The translations under genes were made by a program, and so were the position numbers. From assembly GCA_029263615.1 (NCBI GenBank), contig JAJUFT010000005.1, positions 1 to 58,088 on the forward strand: a DNA stretch of 58,088 bases, given 5' to 3'. Numbering within the stretch: position 1 is the first letter of the stretch; every line of letters begins with the position of its first letter. Positions 39,425 to 47,820 of the stretch are shown here, one piece after another. The notes below the pieces were generated by a model. It was not told where the DNA came from, searched no databases, and was given only the letters and a program-made list of their open reading frames with translations. Origin of the DNA: Alcaligenaceae bacterium (GTDB lineage: Bacteria; Pseudomonadota; Gammaproteobacteria; Burkholderiales; Burkholderiaceae_B).

Positions 39425-41224
39425 ATGGGCACACGAATCGAAGACTACGCCATGATCGGAAATTGTCGGACGGCGGCCCTGGTCTCACGCGAGGGTTCCA
39501 TCGACTGGCTCTGTTTTCCCCGTTTCGATTCTGCAGCCTGTTTCGCAGCGCTGCTCGGCACCCCGGAAAATGGTTGCTGGCAAATCCGTCCGACCGGGCC
39601 CAGTCGCCGCATCGACCGCGCGTATGAAGACGGCACCCTCATCCTGGAAACCACGTTCGAAACCGATACCGGCGTGGCCAAGCTCATCGATTTCATGCCC
39701 ACCACGTCGTCGCATTCCGGGGTGGCGCGCATGGTGGTCGGGGTGCAGGGCCATGTCGACTTCAGCATGGATCTGGTCATTCGCTTTGGCTACGGTCGTG
39801 TGGTTCCCTGGTTCGAGCATCATGGAGAGGCCTGTTACACCGCCGTGGCCGGCCCCGATATGCTGGTGCTGCGCACCACGGTTCCGCTGGAATCGCGCGA
39901 TCGGCACACCCATGCCACTTTCACCGTGCATGCCGGACAGCGCAAGGTCTTCACGCTCTCGCATCAGGCTTCGCACGAGCACGTGGCCGACGGCTATGAC
40001 CTCGGAGCGGCCCTGGCCAGCACCAATTATTTCTGGCGCGAATTCTCGGACCGCTGTCCGGATGTCGGGCCCTGGACCTCGGTGGTGAAACGTTCGCTGA
40101 TCACCCTCAAGGCGCTCACCTACCAGCCGACCGGAGGCATCGTCGCGGCCCCCACGACCTCGTTGCCCGAGCAGCTGGGCGGCAAACGGAATTGGGACTA
40201 CCGCTACTGCTGGCTGCGCGATGCCACCATGACGCTGCTGGCCTTCATGAATCTGGGGTATTTCGAAGAAGCATCGGCCTGGCGCAACTGGCTGACGCGT
40301 TCCGTGGCGGGCAGCCCCGATCAGATGCAGATCATGTACGGGCTGGCCGGAGAACGCCACCTGCCGGAATTCGAACTGCCCTGGCTCTGCGGCTACGAAG
40401 ACTCCCAGCCCGTGCGCATCGGAAACGCCGCGGCCACGCAGCGGCAGCTGGACATTTACGGAGAGGTGGCCGATGCCATGGCCCAGGCCATCCGCGGACA
40501 TCTGCCGCCGCATCCTCGTATCGAGGCCATTGCCGCCGTGATCGTTCCCTTTCTCGAGAAAGCATGGCGAGAGCCCGATGAAGGCATCTGGGAAATCCGC
40601 GCGCAGCCGCAGCATTTCGTACATTCCAAGGTGATGGCATGGGTGGCCTTCGACCGGGTTGCAACTGTGGCTGCCGGCATGAACAACGGGCGCCGCTTTG
40701 CTCAGAACTGCCGTCGCATTGCCAACGAGATCCACAGGGAAGTCTGCGAGAAGGGGTTCAACACCGAACTCAACAGCTTCGTGCAGCACTATGGTTCGTC
40801 TTCGCTGGATGCCAGCCTGCTGCATATTGTGCTCACCGGCTTTCTGCCGCCGAATGACCCCCGGGTGGTGGGAACGGTCAGAGCCATCGAGGAACGGCTC
40901 ACGCGTGGCGGGTTACTATTACGCTACGAGACCGAGACGGGGGTGGATGGGCTGCCGCCCGGGGAAGGCGTGTTTCTGGCTTGTTCCTTCTGGCTGGCCG
41001 ACGTCTATGTGTTGCAAGGGCGTTATGCCGAGGCCGAGGCCCTTTTTGAGCGCCTGGTGGGGTTGTGCAATGATGTGGGCCTGCTTTCCGAGCAGTACGA
41101 TCCGCGACTCCAGCGCATGCTGGGCAATTTCCCCCAGGCCTTCAGTCACGTGGGCATCATCGACACCGCGCTGAACCTTTACCGGCGCGGGCGGGCGCCC
41201 GCTGCTGAACGCGCCCACACCTGA
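39425..41224 (+). CDS. Glycoside hydrolase family 15 protein (glucoamylase/trehalase-like)
   Basis: The protein of 599 residues has an N-terminal beta domain (IEDYAMIGNCRTAALV then GSIDWLCFPRFDSAACFAALLG) and an (alpha/alpha)6 barrel with the GH15 motif RNWDYRYCWLRDATM. There is no signal peptide, so it acts in the cytoplasm. Relatives include glucoamylases, trehalases and oligosaccharide hydrolases; which one this is cannot be told. Next to zwf and gnd, it may release glucose from trehalose or glycogen for the pentose phosphate path, but no glucokinase gene is seen here. Confidence 0.88.
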   Translation: MGTRIEDYAMIGNCRTAALVSREGSIDWLCFPRFDSAACFAALLGTPENGCWQIRPTGPSRRIDRAYEDGTLILETTFETDTGVAKLIDFMPTTSSHSGVARMVVGVQGHVDFSMDLVIRFGYGRVVPWFEHHGEACYTAVAGPDMLVLRTTVPLESRDRHTHATFTVHAGQRKVFTLSHQASHEHVADGYDLGAALASTNYFWREFSDRCPDVGPWTSVVKRSLITLKALTYQPTGGIVAAPTTSLPEQLGGKRNWDYRYCWLRDATMTLLAFMNLGYFEEASAWRNWLTRSVAGSPDQMQIMYGLAGERHLPEFELPWLCGYEDSQPVRIGNAAATQRQLDIYGEVADAMAQAIRGHLPPHPRIEAIAAVIVPFLEKAWREPDEGIWEIRAQPQHFVHSKVMAWVAFDRVATVAAGMNNGRRFAQNCRRIANEIHREVCEKGFNTELNSFVQHYGSSSLDASLLHIVLTGFLPPNDPRVVGTVRAIEERLTRGGLLLRYETETGVDGLPPGEGVFLACSFWLADVYVLQGRYAEAEALFERLVGLCNDVGLLSEQYDPRLQRMLGNFPQAFSHVGIIDTALNLYRRGRAPAAERAHT

Positions 41225-41248
41225 GTCTCCCATCCTTACACGCTTTCC

Positions 41249-41274
41249 CGCCGTCGACGCCGGCGCTTTTTTTT
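41249..41274 (+). terminator. Terminator after the GH15 gene
   Basis: CGCCG (41249-41253) pairs with CGGCG (41261-41265) across a 7-base loop and is followed by C and eight T residues (41267-41274). This would end the GH15 transcript just before the acylphosphatase gene, which starts 16 bases further on. Confidence 0.75.
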
Positions 41275-41289
41275 GCAGACGATGAAACA

Positions 41290-41586
41290 ATGAAGAGACT
41301 GGCATCGACCACCGACACTGAAACCCTGCTGGTGCGCATCACGGGCAAAGTGCAGGGCGTGGGCTTCCGCATGAGCACCGTGCGTCAGGCGCATGGTGTG
41401 GGTGTGGGAGGTTGGGTGCGAAATCTCGACGACGGGGCGGTGGAAGCCCTGATCCAGGGGCCGCACGATCGCATCGACCAGATGCTGTCCTGGCTGCGCG
41501 TGGGCCCGCCGGCGGCACGCGTCGAGGACATCGAGATCAGGGAAGTCCAGGAAACGCGGCAGTACGACCGCTTTGAACAGATTTGA
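41290..41586 (+). CDS. acyP: Acylphosphatase
   Basis: This small enzyme of 98 residues hydrolyses acyl phosphates such as carbamoyl- or 1,3-bisphosphoglycerate phosphate. Both catalytic residues are present: Arg27 in GKVQGVGFR and Asn45 in GWVRN. A short N-terminal tail of about 12 residues precedes the fold. The start codon lies only 16 bases after the upstream T run, so its promoter may overlap the GH15 end. The DUF411 gene begins 18 bases downstream and is probably co-transcribed. Confidence 0.92.
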   Translation: MKRLASTTDTETLLVRITGKVQGVGFRMSTVRQAHGVGVGGWVRNLDDGAVEALIQGPHDRIDQMLSWLRVGPPAARVEDIEIREVQETRQYDRFEQI

Positions 41587-41604
41587 TCCAAAGAGCAGGT
41601 ATTC

Positions 41605-42027
41605 ATGAGAAAAACACTTCTGGCCATGGCGCTGGCTCTGGCGTCCCTGACGCAGGCCGCGACGGCTTCCCCCACCCGCATCACCATGCACCAGGACCCG
41701 AACTGCGGTTGTTGCAGCGGTTGGGCCCAGCATATGCGTGACCATGGTTTCGACGTGCAGGTCATCCGCAGTGCGGACATGTACGGCGTGAAGCAGCGGC
41801 ATGGCGTCCCGATGGAACTGGCTTCCTGTCACACGGCCCGTGTGGATGCCACCGGGCAGATCATTGAAGGCCATGTACCGGCCAATGCGGTGCGCAAGAT
41901 GCTGCTGGCGCCGCAAGTGAAGGGTGTCGCCGCGCCAGGGATGCCGGTCAATTCGCCCGGGATGGGGCCCATGGACGGCAATCTGATCACCGTCGATTTC
42001 AACGGACGGCCGTTTTCCCGCGATTGA
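41605..42027 (+). CDS. DUF411 family exported metal-binding-like protein
   Basis: The precursor of 140 residues has a signal peptide ending near ATA|SPTRI, then the DUF411 hallmark DPNCGCCSGWAQHM with a CxCC motif, a conserved later cysteine in ELASCHTA, and a tail rich in Met, Gly and Pro (GMPVNSPGMGPMDG). These residues suit binding of copper or another soft metal in the periplasm, and family members often sit beside copper resistance genes, but no function is proven. Here the neighbours are acylphosphatase and, across a hairpin, a cupin gene. Confidence 0.88.
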   Translation: MRKTLLAMALALASLTQAATASPTRITMHQDPNCGCCSGWAQHMRDHGFDVQVIRSADMYGVKQRHGVPMELASCHTARVDATGQIIEGHVPANAVRKMLLAPQVKGVAAPGMPVNSPGMGPMDGNLITVDFNGRPFSRD

Positions 42028-42075
42028 GTGGGGGGCGCGAGGGCAGGGCGCCGCTGGTGCGGGCCGGGCAGGTCA

Positions 42076-42127
42076 TGAAAAACACCCCAAAGGTTGGGTG
42101 CATGTCCAACTTTTGGGGTGCAGTTCA
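42076..42127. terminator. Palindromic hairpin element, terminator of the cupin gene; resembles joined IS3-family ends
   Basis: A 15-bp stem (42083-42097 with 42106-42120, one G-T wobble position) has an 8-base loop. On the minus strand it is followed by TTTTT, so it should terminate the cupin transcript; on the plus strand it may serve the DUF411 gene. The outer sequences begin TGAA and end TTCA, and the minus strand starts TGAACTGCACCCCAAAAGTT, which looks to me like the tip of IS3/IS150-group elements. No transposase and no clear target duplication are present. Confidence 0.6.
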
Positions 42128-42163
42128 ATCATGCCGGGGGTTGTTCGAACTCGCCGCGAAGGC

Positions 42164-42553
42164 TCATTCCGTGGTCTTGCCGTCGAAATGCTCTTCGGAT
42201 TCGTCGGCCTTCGTGGGGTGAATCACACCATCGCGATGCTCAGGCGGGCCGTACAGCGTGTACAGGCGCAGCGGTTCATCGCCCGTGTTGATGACGTTGT
42301 GGCGTGCGCCGGCCGGCACGATGACGGCATCGTCGTCTTCAACATCGTAGGTGTTGTCATCAATGACGACCTTACCCTTGCCTTCTTCGATACGGAAGAA
42401 CTGGTCGTGGGTTTCATGCACCTCGGCGCCGATTTCCTCGCCCACCTGCAAAGTCATGAGCACCAGCTGCAGATGCTTTCCGGTATAAAGCACCTTCCGG
42501 AAGTTGTCGTTCTCTTTGGTGAGTTTTTCGATATCTTCTACGAAGCCTTTCAC
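42164..42553 (-). CDS. Single-domain cupin protein
   Basis: The 129-residue protein is a small beta-barrel with cupin motif 1 GAEVHETHDQFFRIEEGKG and motif 2 PAGARHNVINTG; the histidines and glutamate suggest a bound metal. The reaction is unknown. The start is the GTG at 42553, which has AGGAG at good spacing and begins KGFVEDIE as in relatives; a longer in-frame ORF to 42676 adds a non-conserved piece. It is divergent from the cytochrome c gene and ends at the 42076-42127 hairpin. Confidence 0.88.
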   Translation of the reverse strand: MKGFVEDIEKLTKENDNFRKVLYTGKHLQLVLMTLQVGEEIGAEVHETHDQFFRIEEGKGKVVIDDNTYDVEDDDAVIVPAGARHNVINTGDEPLRLYTLYGPPEHRDGVIHPTKADESEEHFDGKTTE

Positions 42554-42707
42554 GCCGATACTCCTGTTCTGGACAATTGGGAAAACTTTCTGGAACTCGG
42601 CAGCGTTGGCTGCCCGCGTTGTTGAAAGCCTCACTGACAAGCATGATACCACTGCCGTTTGCCACCGTAACAGCAAAGCCCATACCCGTCATGGAGGAGC
42701 CTTCACG

Positions 42708-43190
42708 ATGAGTTTGAGAAGCCTGGGTGCGGGCGTGGCCACCATGGTCGTGTTGACCGCGCTGTGGATGGCCAAGGATCTCTACACCGCACTGCATCAT
42801 CCGCAGGGGTTCTACATCGACCCGCATGATAAAACCCTGGTGGCCTACGGGCGCGTGCTCTATGTCAGCCACTGCAGCGCCTGTCATGGCGCTCGACTGG
42901 AAGGGCAGGCCAATTGGCGTGAACGGCTGCCCAATGGGCGGCTGCCTGCACCGCCTCACGACGAATCGGGCCATACCTGGCACCATCCGGATTCCGTCCT
43001 GTTCGACATCACGCGCAATGGCATGGTGCCCGGGCGCACGGCGCCCGAAGGCTACGAAAGCGACATGCCGGCTTACGCGGGCATCCTGAGCGACGAGGAA
43101 ATCGTGGCCGTGCTGGCCTACATCAAGAGCACCTGGTCGCCGGACGTTCAGCGCCTGCAGCAGGAAGCCAACCGGCAGGCAGGACAGTGA
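42708..43190 (+). CDS. Membrane-anchored monoheme cytochrome c
   Basis: The 160-residue protein has an N-terminal hydrophobic segment (about residues 6-22, probably an uncleaved anchor) and one heme site CSACH at Cys56, Cys59 and His60. The likely sixth ligand is the methionine in SDMPAYAG. It would carry electrons in the periplasm. ATG 42708 follows GGAGGAG. Its partner is unknown; azurin is encoded 10 kb away and no oxidase gene is adjacent. Confidence 0.87.
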   Translation: MSLRSLGAGVATMVVLTALWMAKDLYTALHHPQGFYIDPHDKTLVAYGRVLYVSHCSACHGARLEGQANWRERLPNGRLPAPPHDESGHTWHHPDSVLFDITRNGMVPGRTAPEGYESDMPAYAGILSDEEIVAVLAYIKSTWSPDVQRLQQEANRQAGQ

Positions 43191-43202
43191 ACCCCGGATT
43201 CT

Positions 43203-43775
43203 TCAGGGCTCTTTGGGCAGTACCGTCAGAACCCGCACAATGAAAGTGTGGAACTCCTTCATGTAGTTGCGCAGGAAAGTTTCCGTCTTCTCGTTGGTGA
43301 CCTGCCCATCGTCCTTGATGAGGCCGGGCTGAAACTGCACATAGGCTTCCACGGTATTGAGCAGGGGAGAGTTGCAGAAGCACAGGACGTTGCGCAGCTG
43401 AGCCTGGGCCAGGGCCGTTCCGATGGAGCCTGGCGATGCACCGATGATGGCGGAAGGTTTGCGGGTGAACGAGTTGCGCCCCCACGGCCGAGTGGCCCAG
43501 TCAATCGCGTTCTTCAGCCCGCCCGGAATGCTGCGGTTGTATTCCGGCGTCACGAAGAGGAGGGCATCGACCTCGCCGATGGCTTCCTTGAACGCTCGTG
43601 CAACGGGCGGAAAATCTTCGTCGTAGTCCTGGCTATAAAGGGGAAGATCACGAATGGGAATTTCCACCATTTCAAGCTCTTCTGGCGCCACCCGAACCAG
43701 CGCCTTGGCCAGCAGACGGTTGATGGACGTGCTGGAAAGACTGCCGATCAGATAACCCACTTTGTACTTGGCCAT
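43203..43775 (-). CDS. NAD(P)H-dependent FMN reductase family protein
   Basis: The flavodoxin-like protein of 190 residues has the FMN phosphate-binding loop GSLSSTSINR and the signature TPEYNRSIPGGLKNAIDW of ChrR/azoreductase-type quinone and chromate reductases. Such enzymes make two-electron reductions that avoid superoxide. ATG 43775 has AGGAG upstream. The catalase gene lies 67 bases upstream on the same strand, so the two may share a transcript and an oxidative stress role. It converges with the cytochrome gene. Confidence 0.9.
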   Translation of the reverse strand: MAKYKVGYLIGSLSSTSINRLLAKALVRVAPEELEMVEIPIRDLPLYSQDYDEDFPPVARAFKEAIGEVDALLFVTPEYNRSIPGGLKNAIDWATRPWGRNSFTRKPSAIIGASPGSIGTALAQAQLRNVLCFCNSPLLNTVEAYVQFQPGLIKDDGQVTNEKTETFLRNYMKEFHTFIVRVLTVLPKEP

Positions 43776-43842
43776 GTTGATCTCCTGAAGTTGTACCCCG
43801 GCGGGGAAGGGCAAGACCCGCCGCCCGGGCAAGGAAGAGGAC

Positions 43843-45342
43843 TCAGGCTTCGCTCATGCCAGCCGCCGGTTCCGGCGCGGCGCCACGACGAACCTTTTCT
43901 TCGATGCGACGCCCCACATCGGGGTCGATCTTCTTCCAGTACTCGAATGCACGCTCGAGCACGGGACTGCGCACGCCTCCCAGCAAGGCGCCGGCCACGG
44001 TGTCCACCAAGCGGTCACGCTGGGCGTCGTCAAACACTTCCCGCACCAGAATGCCGGGCTGAGAGAAGTCGTCATCATCCGCACGCAAGGAATAGGCTTC
44101 CCGCACGAACGCGCCGTCGGCTTCCCAGCCGTCGTCCACCGCCCCGGTCTGATCGGCCCATGGGCGCCCGCCAGAGTTCGGGGCGTAGACGGGCTGCTTG
44201 CCGCTGTGTTCGTAGGCCATGTTGCCATCGAACAGATAGCTGTTGACCGGTACCTTCGGGCGATTCACGGGTAGCTGATGGAAATTGGTGCCGATTCGGT
44301 GGCGCTGTGCGTCGTTGTAGGCAAACGACCGGCCCAGCAGCATTTTGTCGGGCGACAGACCGATGCCGGGCACGACATTGCCCGGCGAGAAGGCCGCCTG
44401 TTCGATCTGGGCGAAAAAGTTATCGGGATTGCGGTGCAGGGTCATCGTGCCGACCTTGACCAGCGGGTAATCGGCATGAGGCCAGGTCTTGGTGAGATCG
44501 AACGGATTGATGCGATACGTCCTGGCATCTTCGTAGGGCATCAGCTGGACGGACAGCGTCCAGGAGGGGAAATCGCGCCGCGCAATGGCCTCGAACAGGT
44601 CTCGGCGATGATAATCCGCATCTTTGCCGGCCATGCTCATGGCTTCTTCGTTGGTGAAAAATTCCATGCCCTGGTGGGTATGGAAGTGATACTTCACCCA
44701 GAAGCGTTCGCCCGCGGCATTCACCCACATATAAGTATGGGAGCCATATCCGTTCATGTGGCGCCAGGTGCGAGGCAAGCCGCGATCGCCCATCAGGTAG
44801 GCGACCTGGTGCGCGGTTTCCGGGTTCAGCGTCCAGAAATCCCATTGCATGTGGTTGTCACGCAGGCCGGAATCCGGCAAGCGCTTCTGGCTGCGAATGA
44901 AATGCGGGAACTTCATGGGATCGCGCACGAAGAAGACGGGCGTGTTGTTGCCGACCAGGTCGTAATTGCCCTCGCTGGTATAGAACTTCAGGGAAAAGCC
45001 TCGCACATCACGCCAGGTATCCGGGCTGCCTGCCTCACCGGCGACGGTCGAGAAACGTGCGAGCATTTCAGTGCGGGCACCGGGCTGGAACAGCGCGGCT
45101 TTGGTGTAGGCCGACACATCTTCCGTGGTCTCGAACACGCCGAATGCACCGGAGCCTTTCGCGTGCGGCTGGCGCTCGGGCACTTTCTCGCGGTTGAAGT
45201 GCGCCATCTGTTCGAGGAAGTGGACGTCATGTAGCACGATGGGGCCGTTGCGACCCACGGTCAGCGAGTTGCGATCGCTGACTGCCGGCGCACCGGTGGA
45301 CATCGTTGAACGGTCATTCTGGTCGGGATGGTTCTGGCTCAT
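43843..45342 (-). CDS. katA: Monofunctional heme catalase (small subunit, clade 3 type)
   Basis: The catalase of 499 residues breaks hydrogen peroxide into water and oxygen. The distal histidine lies in [10 protein letters not shown], the asparagine region in [10 protein letters not shown], and the proximal heme tyrosine in [15 protein letters not shown]. There is no signal peptide. Length and motifs point to a small-subunit, NADPH-binding type. Regulation by OxyR is likely; TATATA on the minus strand near 45379-45384 could be a -10 element, but I cannot place an OxyR site with confidence. Confidence 0.94.
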   Translation of the reverse strand: MSQNHPDQNDRSTMSTGAPAVSDRNSLTVGRNGPIVLHDVHFLEQMAHFNREKVPERQPHAKGSGAFGVFETTEDVSAYTKAALFQPGARTEMLARFSTVAGEAGSPDTWRDVRGFSLKFYTSEGNYDLVGNNTPVFFVRDPMKFPHFIRSQKRLPDSGLRDNHMQWDFWTLNPETAHQVAYLMGDRGLPRTWRHMNGYGSHTYMWVNAAGERFWVKYHFHTHQGMEFFTNEEAMSMAGKDADYHRRDLFEAIARRDFPSWTLSVQLMPYEDARTYRINPFDLTKTWPHADYPLVKVGTMTLHRNPDNFFAQIEQAAFSPGNVVPGIGLSPDKMLLGRSFAYNDAQRHRIGTNFHQLPVNRPKVPVNSYLFDGNMAYEHSGKQPVYAPNSGGRPWADQTGAVDDGWEADGAFVREAYSLRADDDDFSQPGILVREVFDDAQRDRLVDTVAGALLGGVRSPVLERAFEYWKKIDPDVGRRIEEKVRRGAAPEPAAGMSEA

Positions 45343-45566
45343 GGGAGTCCTCCTGAATAAGGCCGGGGTACCGGAATCGTATATACCGGCCGTGTCTTTC
45401 TTATTATCGCCATGAAGCGACGGTGGCGCCTTGATTAGTCATAAGCGGCACTCGAATGGCGGGCCCGCGCCATCGGGTCCGCGTTCACGCCATCGTAGCA
45501 GGGGGCAGTCGCCTTGAACACCGGCGGCGCCGGGAACACGCCTGTCGAACTCCCAGTCATAATCCG

Positions 45567-45582
45567 CATAATGTACATTATG
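45567..45582. promoter_or_regulatory. Perfect 16-bp palindrome upstream of the alpha/beta hydrolase gene
   Basis: CATAATGTACATTATG is a complete palindrome 46 bases before the hydrolase ATG, in the 286-base gap shared with the divergent katA. Its AT-rich two-fold symmetry is what a dimeric repressor (MarR, TetR or GntR type) would bind. No regulator gene is adjacent. The rest of the gap holds no gene that I can support. Confidence 0.6.
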
Positions 45583-45628
45583 TAAAGTCGGTGAACGATC
45601 TACGGCAGACACGCGCTACACTCGTGCC

Positions 45629-46372
45629 ATGCAGAATTCAACTCCCCCGGTCCGGAACTATCTGCTGGCCCATGGCTCATGGCATGGCGGCTGGTGCTGG
45701 CAACCGGTCGCCGAGCGCCTGCGCGCTGCAGGCCACAAGGTCTTCACCCCCAGCTTCACCGGCATGGCGGAACGTGCCCACCTGCTTACCGATACGGTGA
45801 CCCTCGAAACCTTCATCCAGGATCTGATTCAGGTGATCGAGGCGGAACAACTGGAAGACGTGATTCTCGTTGGACACAGTTTTGGCGGTGTTCCCGTGAC
45901 CGGCGTGGCCGACCGACTGCCCGAGCGGCTGGCCCATGTGGTCTATTTCGACGCCGTGCTGCTTGAAGATGGGCAGCATGGGTTTTCCAATTACCCGCCG
46001 GAGGAAGCGGCACGCCGCATCGCCGCTGCAGGCCGCGCCACGGGGGGCCTGGCCGTGCCGATACCCGACCCCTTGCCCGAGGCCTGGGGGCTGCAGGCGG
46101 GTTCGTCCCTTCACGAATGGGTGCGCCAACGCCTGACCCCTCAGCCCCTGCGCAGTTCTACGACCCCGCTGCGTTTGAAGCACCCCGTGGGCAATGGCCT
46201 GCCCGTGACCTACCTTCATTGCCGTGACCCGCAACTGCCACTGTTGCAGTCTTCCCGCGAACTTGCCCGATCGCAGGCCGCCTGGCGCTGGATTGACGTG
46301 GATGCCGGTCACGAGGCCCACATTACCCACCCAGACCTCATCGCGCGCCTGCTCCTCTCCATACACTGTTAA
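45629..46372 (+). CDS. Alpha/beta hydrolase (esterase-like)
   Basis: This 247-residue enzyme has the oxyanion segment LLAHGSWHGGWCW, nucleophile Ser84 in VGHSFGG, and the likely catalytic His in DAGHEAH. The short lid and the WHGGWCW motif resemble the hydroxynitrile lyase/methyl esterase branch, but the substrate is unknown. No ribosome site precedes the ATG, so it may be leaderless, with TACACT just upstream as -10. Its last codons and stop overlap the LexA box of the next gene. Confidence 0.87.
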   Translation: MQNSTPPVRNYLLAHGSWHGGWCWQPVAERLRAAGHKVFTPSFTGMAERAHLLTDTVTLETFIQDLIQVIEAEQLEDVILVGHSFGGVPVTGVADRLPERLAHVVYFDAVLLEDGQHGFSNYPPEEAARRIAAAGRATGGLAVPIPDPLPEAWGLQAGSSLHEWVRQRLTPQPLRSSTTPLRLKHPVGNGLPVTYLHCRDPQLPLLQSSRELARSQAAWRWIDVDAGHEAHITHPDLIARLLLSIHC

Positions 46373-46381
46373 AATAAACAG
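46366..46381 (+). promoter_or_regulatory. LexA (SOS) box
   Basis: CTGTTAAAATAAACAG has the invariant CTG-N10-CAG frame, an AT-only core of ten bases but for none, and flanking A and T that extend the symmetry to ACTGTT/AACAGT. It lies 30-45 bases before the start of the exonuclease-GIY-YIG gene and covers the stop codon of the hydrolase gene. LexA bound here would block the promoter of the nuclease gene. Confidence 0.8.
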
Positions 46382-46410
46382 TATCTCATTCCCATTGCGT
46401 GTGGCCCCGG

Positions 46411-47820
46411 ATGCCTTTTTCCCTGTTTCCGTCCTCTGGCCTGGCTTTCGTTGATATCGAAACGACGGGCGGGCCCGCGCAGCGTGCCTCCATTACGGAA
46501 ATTGCCGTCATTCAGGCGGATGAAGCCGGTGTTCGGGAATGGTCCACCCTGGTGCGCCCCGATACCCGCATTCCGGTTCATATCGAGCGGCTCACCGGCA
46601 TCAGCAACGACATGGTGGCCAACGCTCCGCGTTTTGAAGAAATCGCCGACCCGCTGTTCGACCGTCTGCATGGCCGCATTTTCGTGGCGCACAATGCCCG
46701 GTTCGACCACAGTCATCTCAAAGCGGCCTTTCGGCGCATGGGGGTCACGATCCGGCCTCGCGTGCTTTGCACCGTCAAGCTTTCACGCCGCCTCTTCCCG
46801 GAAGCGCGGCGCCACAGCCTGGACCACGTCATTGCTCGTCACGGGCTGGAGGTCGATGCCCGCCACCGCGCCTTGGGCGATGCACGTGTGCTGCTGAGAT
46901 TCTGGGCGCACCTGCATGCCACCCTGCCCCCCGGCACCCTGCAGGAAGCCGTGCAGGGCCTGCTCGGGCAAGCCACCCTGCCGCCCTTTCTGGACCCCGC
47001 CCAAGTGGACGCCCTGCCGGATCTTCCCGGCGTCTATCTCTTTTATGGCGACAACGATCTGCCGCTTTATGTCGGCAAGAGCACGCAATTGCGCACGCGC
47101 GTGCTGTCGCATTTCAGCGCCGATCACAGCAACGACCGTGAATTGAGCATGAGCCAGCAGGTCCGCCGCATCGAACATGTCGTGACCCAGGGCGAGTTGG
47201 GCGCACTGCTGGAGGAAGCACGGCTCATCAAGCGATTGCAGCCTACGCTCAATCGGCAGCTGCGTCGCAACCGCGACATGTGTGCCTGGCAGATGGAGAA
47301 AGACCTCTTCAGCAAGCCGCTGCTGCGCCTGGTGCGGGCCGTCGACATTGATCCGTCCCTGCGCCAGCCCCTTTACGGAATCTTCCGTAGCCGTCGCGCC
47401 GCCCTCACCCGGCTGCGCGAGCTCTGCGCCGAACACCGGTTGTGCCCGCCGCTGCTGGGGCTGGAAAAACACACGCCCGGGCGCTGCTTCAATCACCAGG
47501 TCAGGCGGTGCGAGGGGGCGTGCCTGGGCAAGGAACCGCAGGAAGCCCATGCCGATCGTCTGGAACAGGCGCTGTCTTCCCTCAAGCTGCAGGCCTGGCC
47601 CCATGAGGGGCCGGTGCTGATCCGGGAAGGCTGTGCCTTCCATGTTGTCGACAATGGCTGCCTTTACGGCAGTGTGGCAGACCCTTCAGAAGCCGAGCGC
47701 CTGCTCGCTTCGCAACGGCCCCAGTTCGATCTCGATATCTACAAGCTGTTGTTGCGCATGATGGCGACGCATGAAGTCCTGTCCTTGCCGGCCGACTCGG
47801 GCGTCGTGGCCACGTCCTGA
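46411..47820 (+). CDS. DnaQ-type exonuclease fused to Cho/UvrC-like GIY-YIG endonuclease
   Basis: The 469-residue protein joins two nucleases. Residues 10-165 are a DEDDh 3'-5' exonuclease with Asp15 and Glu17 (FVDIETTG), Asp99 (HNARFD), His152 and Asp157 (RHRALGD). Residues 200-285 are a GIY-YIG domain with G207-V-Y209, Y220-V-G222, the arginines 228 and 230, and Glu268/269. A cysteine cluster (CFNHQVRRCEGACLGKE) as in UvrC and Cho follows. Cho makes the 3' incision in nucleotide excision repair, so repair is the likely role. ATG 46411 is preferred to GTG 46399. A LexA box lies upstream; the 3' end overlaps a convergent LysR gene by 82 bases. Confidence 0.88.
   Translation: MPFSLFPSSGLAFVDIETTGGPAQRASITEIAVIQADEAGVREWSTLVRPDTRIPVHIERLTGISNDMVANAPRFEEIADPLFDRLHGRIFVAHNARFDHSHLKAAFRRMGVTIRPRVLCTVKLSRRLFPEARRHSLDHVIARHGLEVDARHRALGDARVLLRFWAHLHATLPPGTLQEAVQGLLGQATLPPFLDPAQVDALPDLPGVYLFYGDNDLPLYVGKSTQLRTRVLSHFSADHSNDRELSMSQQVRRIEHVVTQGELGALLEEARLIKRLQPTLNRQLRRNRDMCAWQMEKDLFSKPLLRLVRAVDIDPSLRQPLYGIFRSRRAALTRLRELCAEHRLCPPLLGLEKHTPGRCFNHQVRRCEGACLGKEPQEAHADRLEQALSSLKLQAWPHEGPVLIREGCAFHVVDNGCLYGSVADPSEAERLLASQRPQFDLDIYKLLLRMMATHEVLSLPADSGVVATS

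Noticed and set aside
42024-42291. Short open frames across the 42.1 kb hairpin
   Set aside because: They are produced by the palindrome and have no ribosome site or family similarity that I can recognise.
45343-45566. OxyR binding site in front of katA
   Set aside because: I looked for the ATAG-type spaced repeats and found no convincing set, so OxyR control is left as inference.
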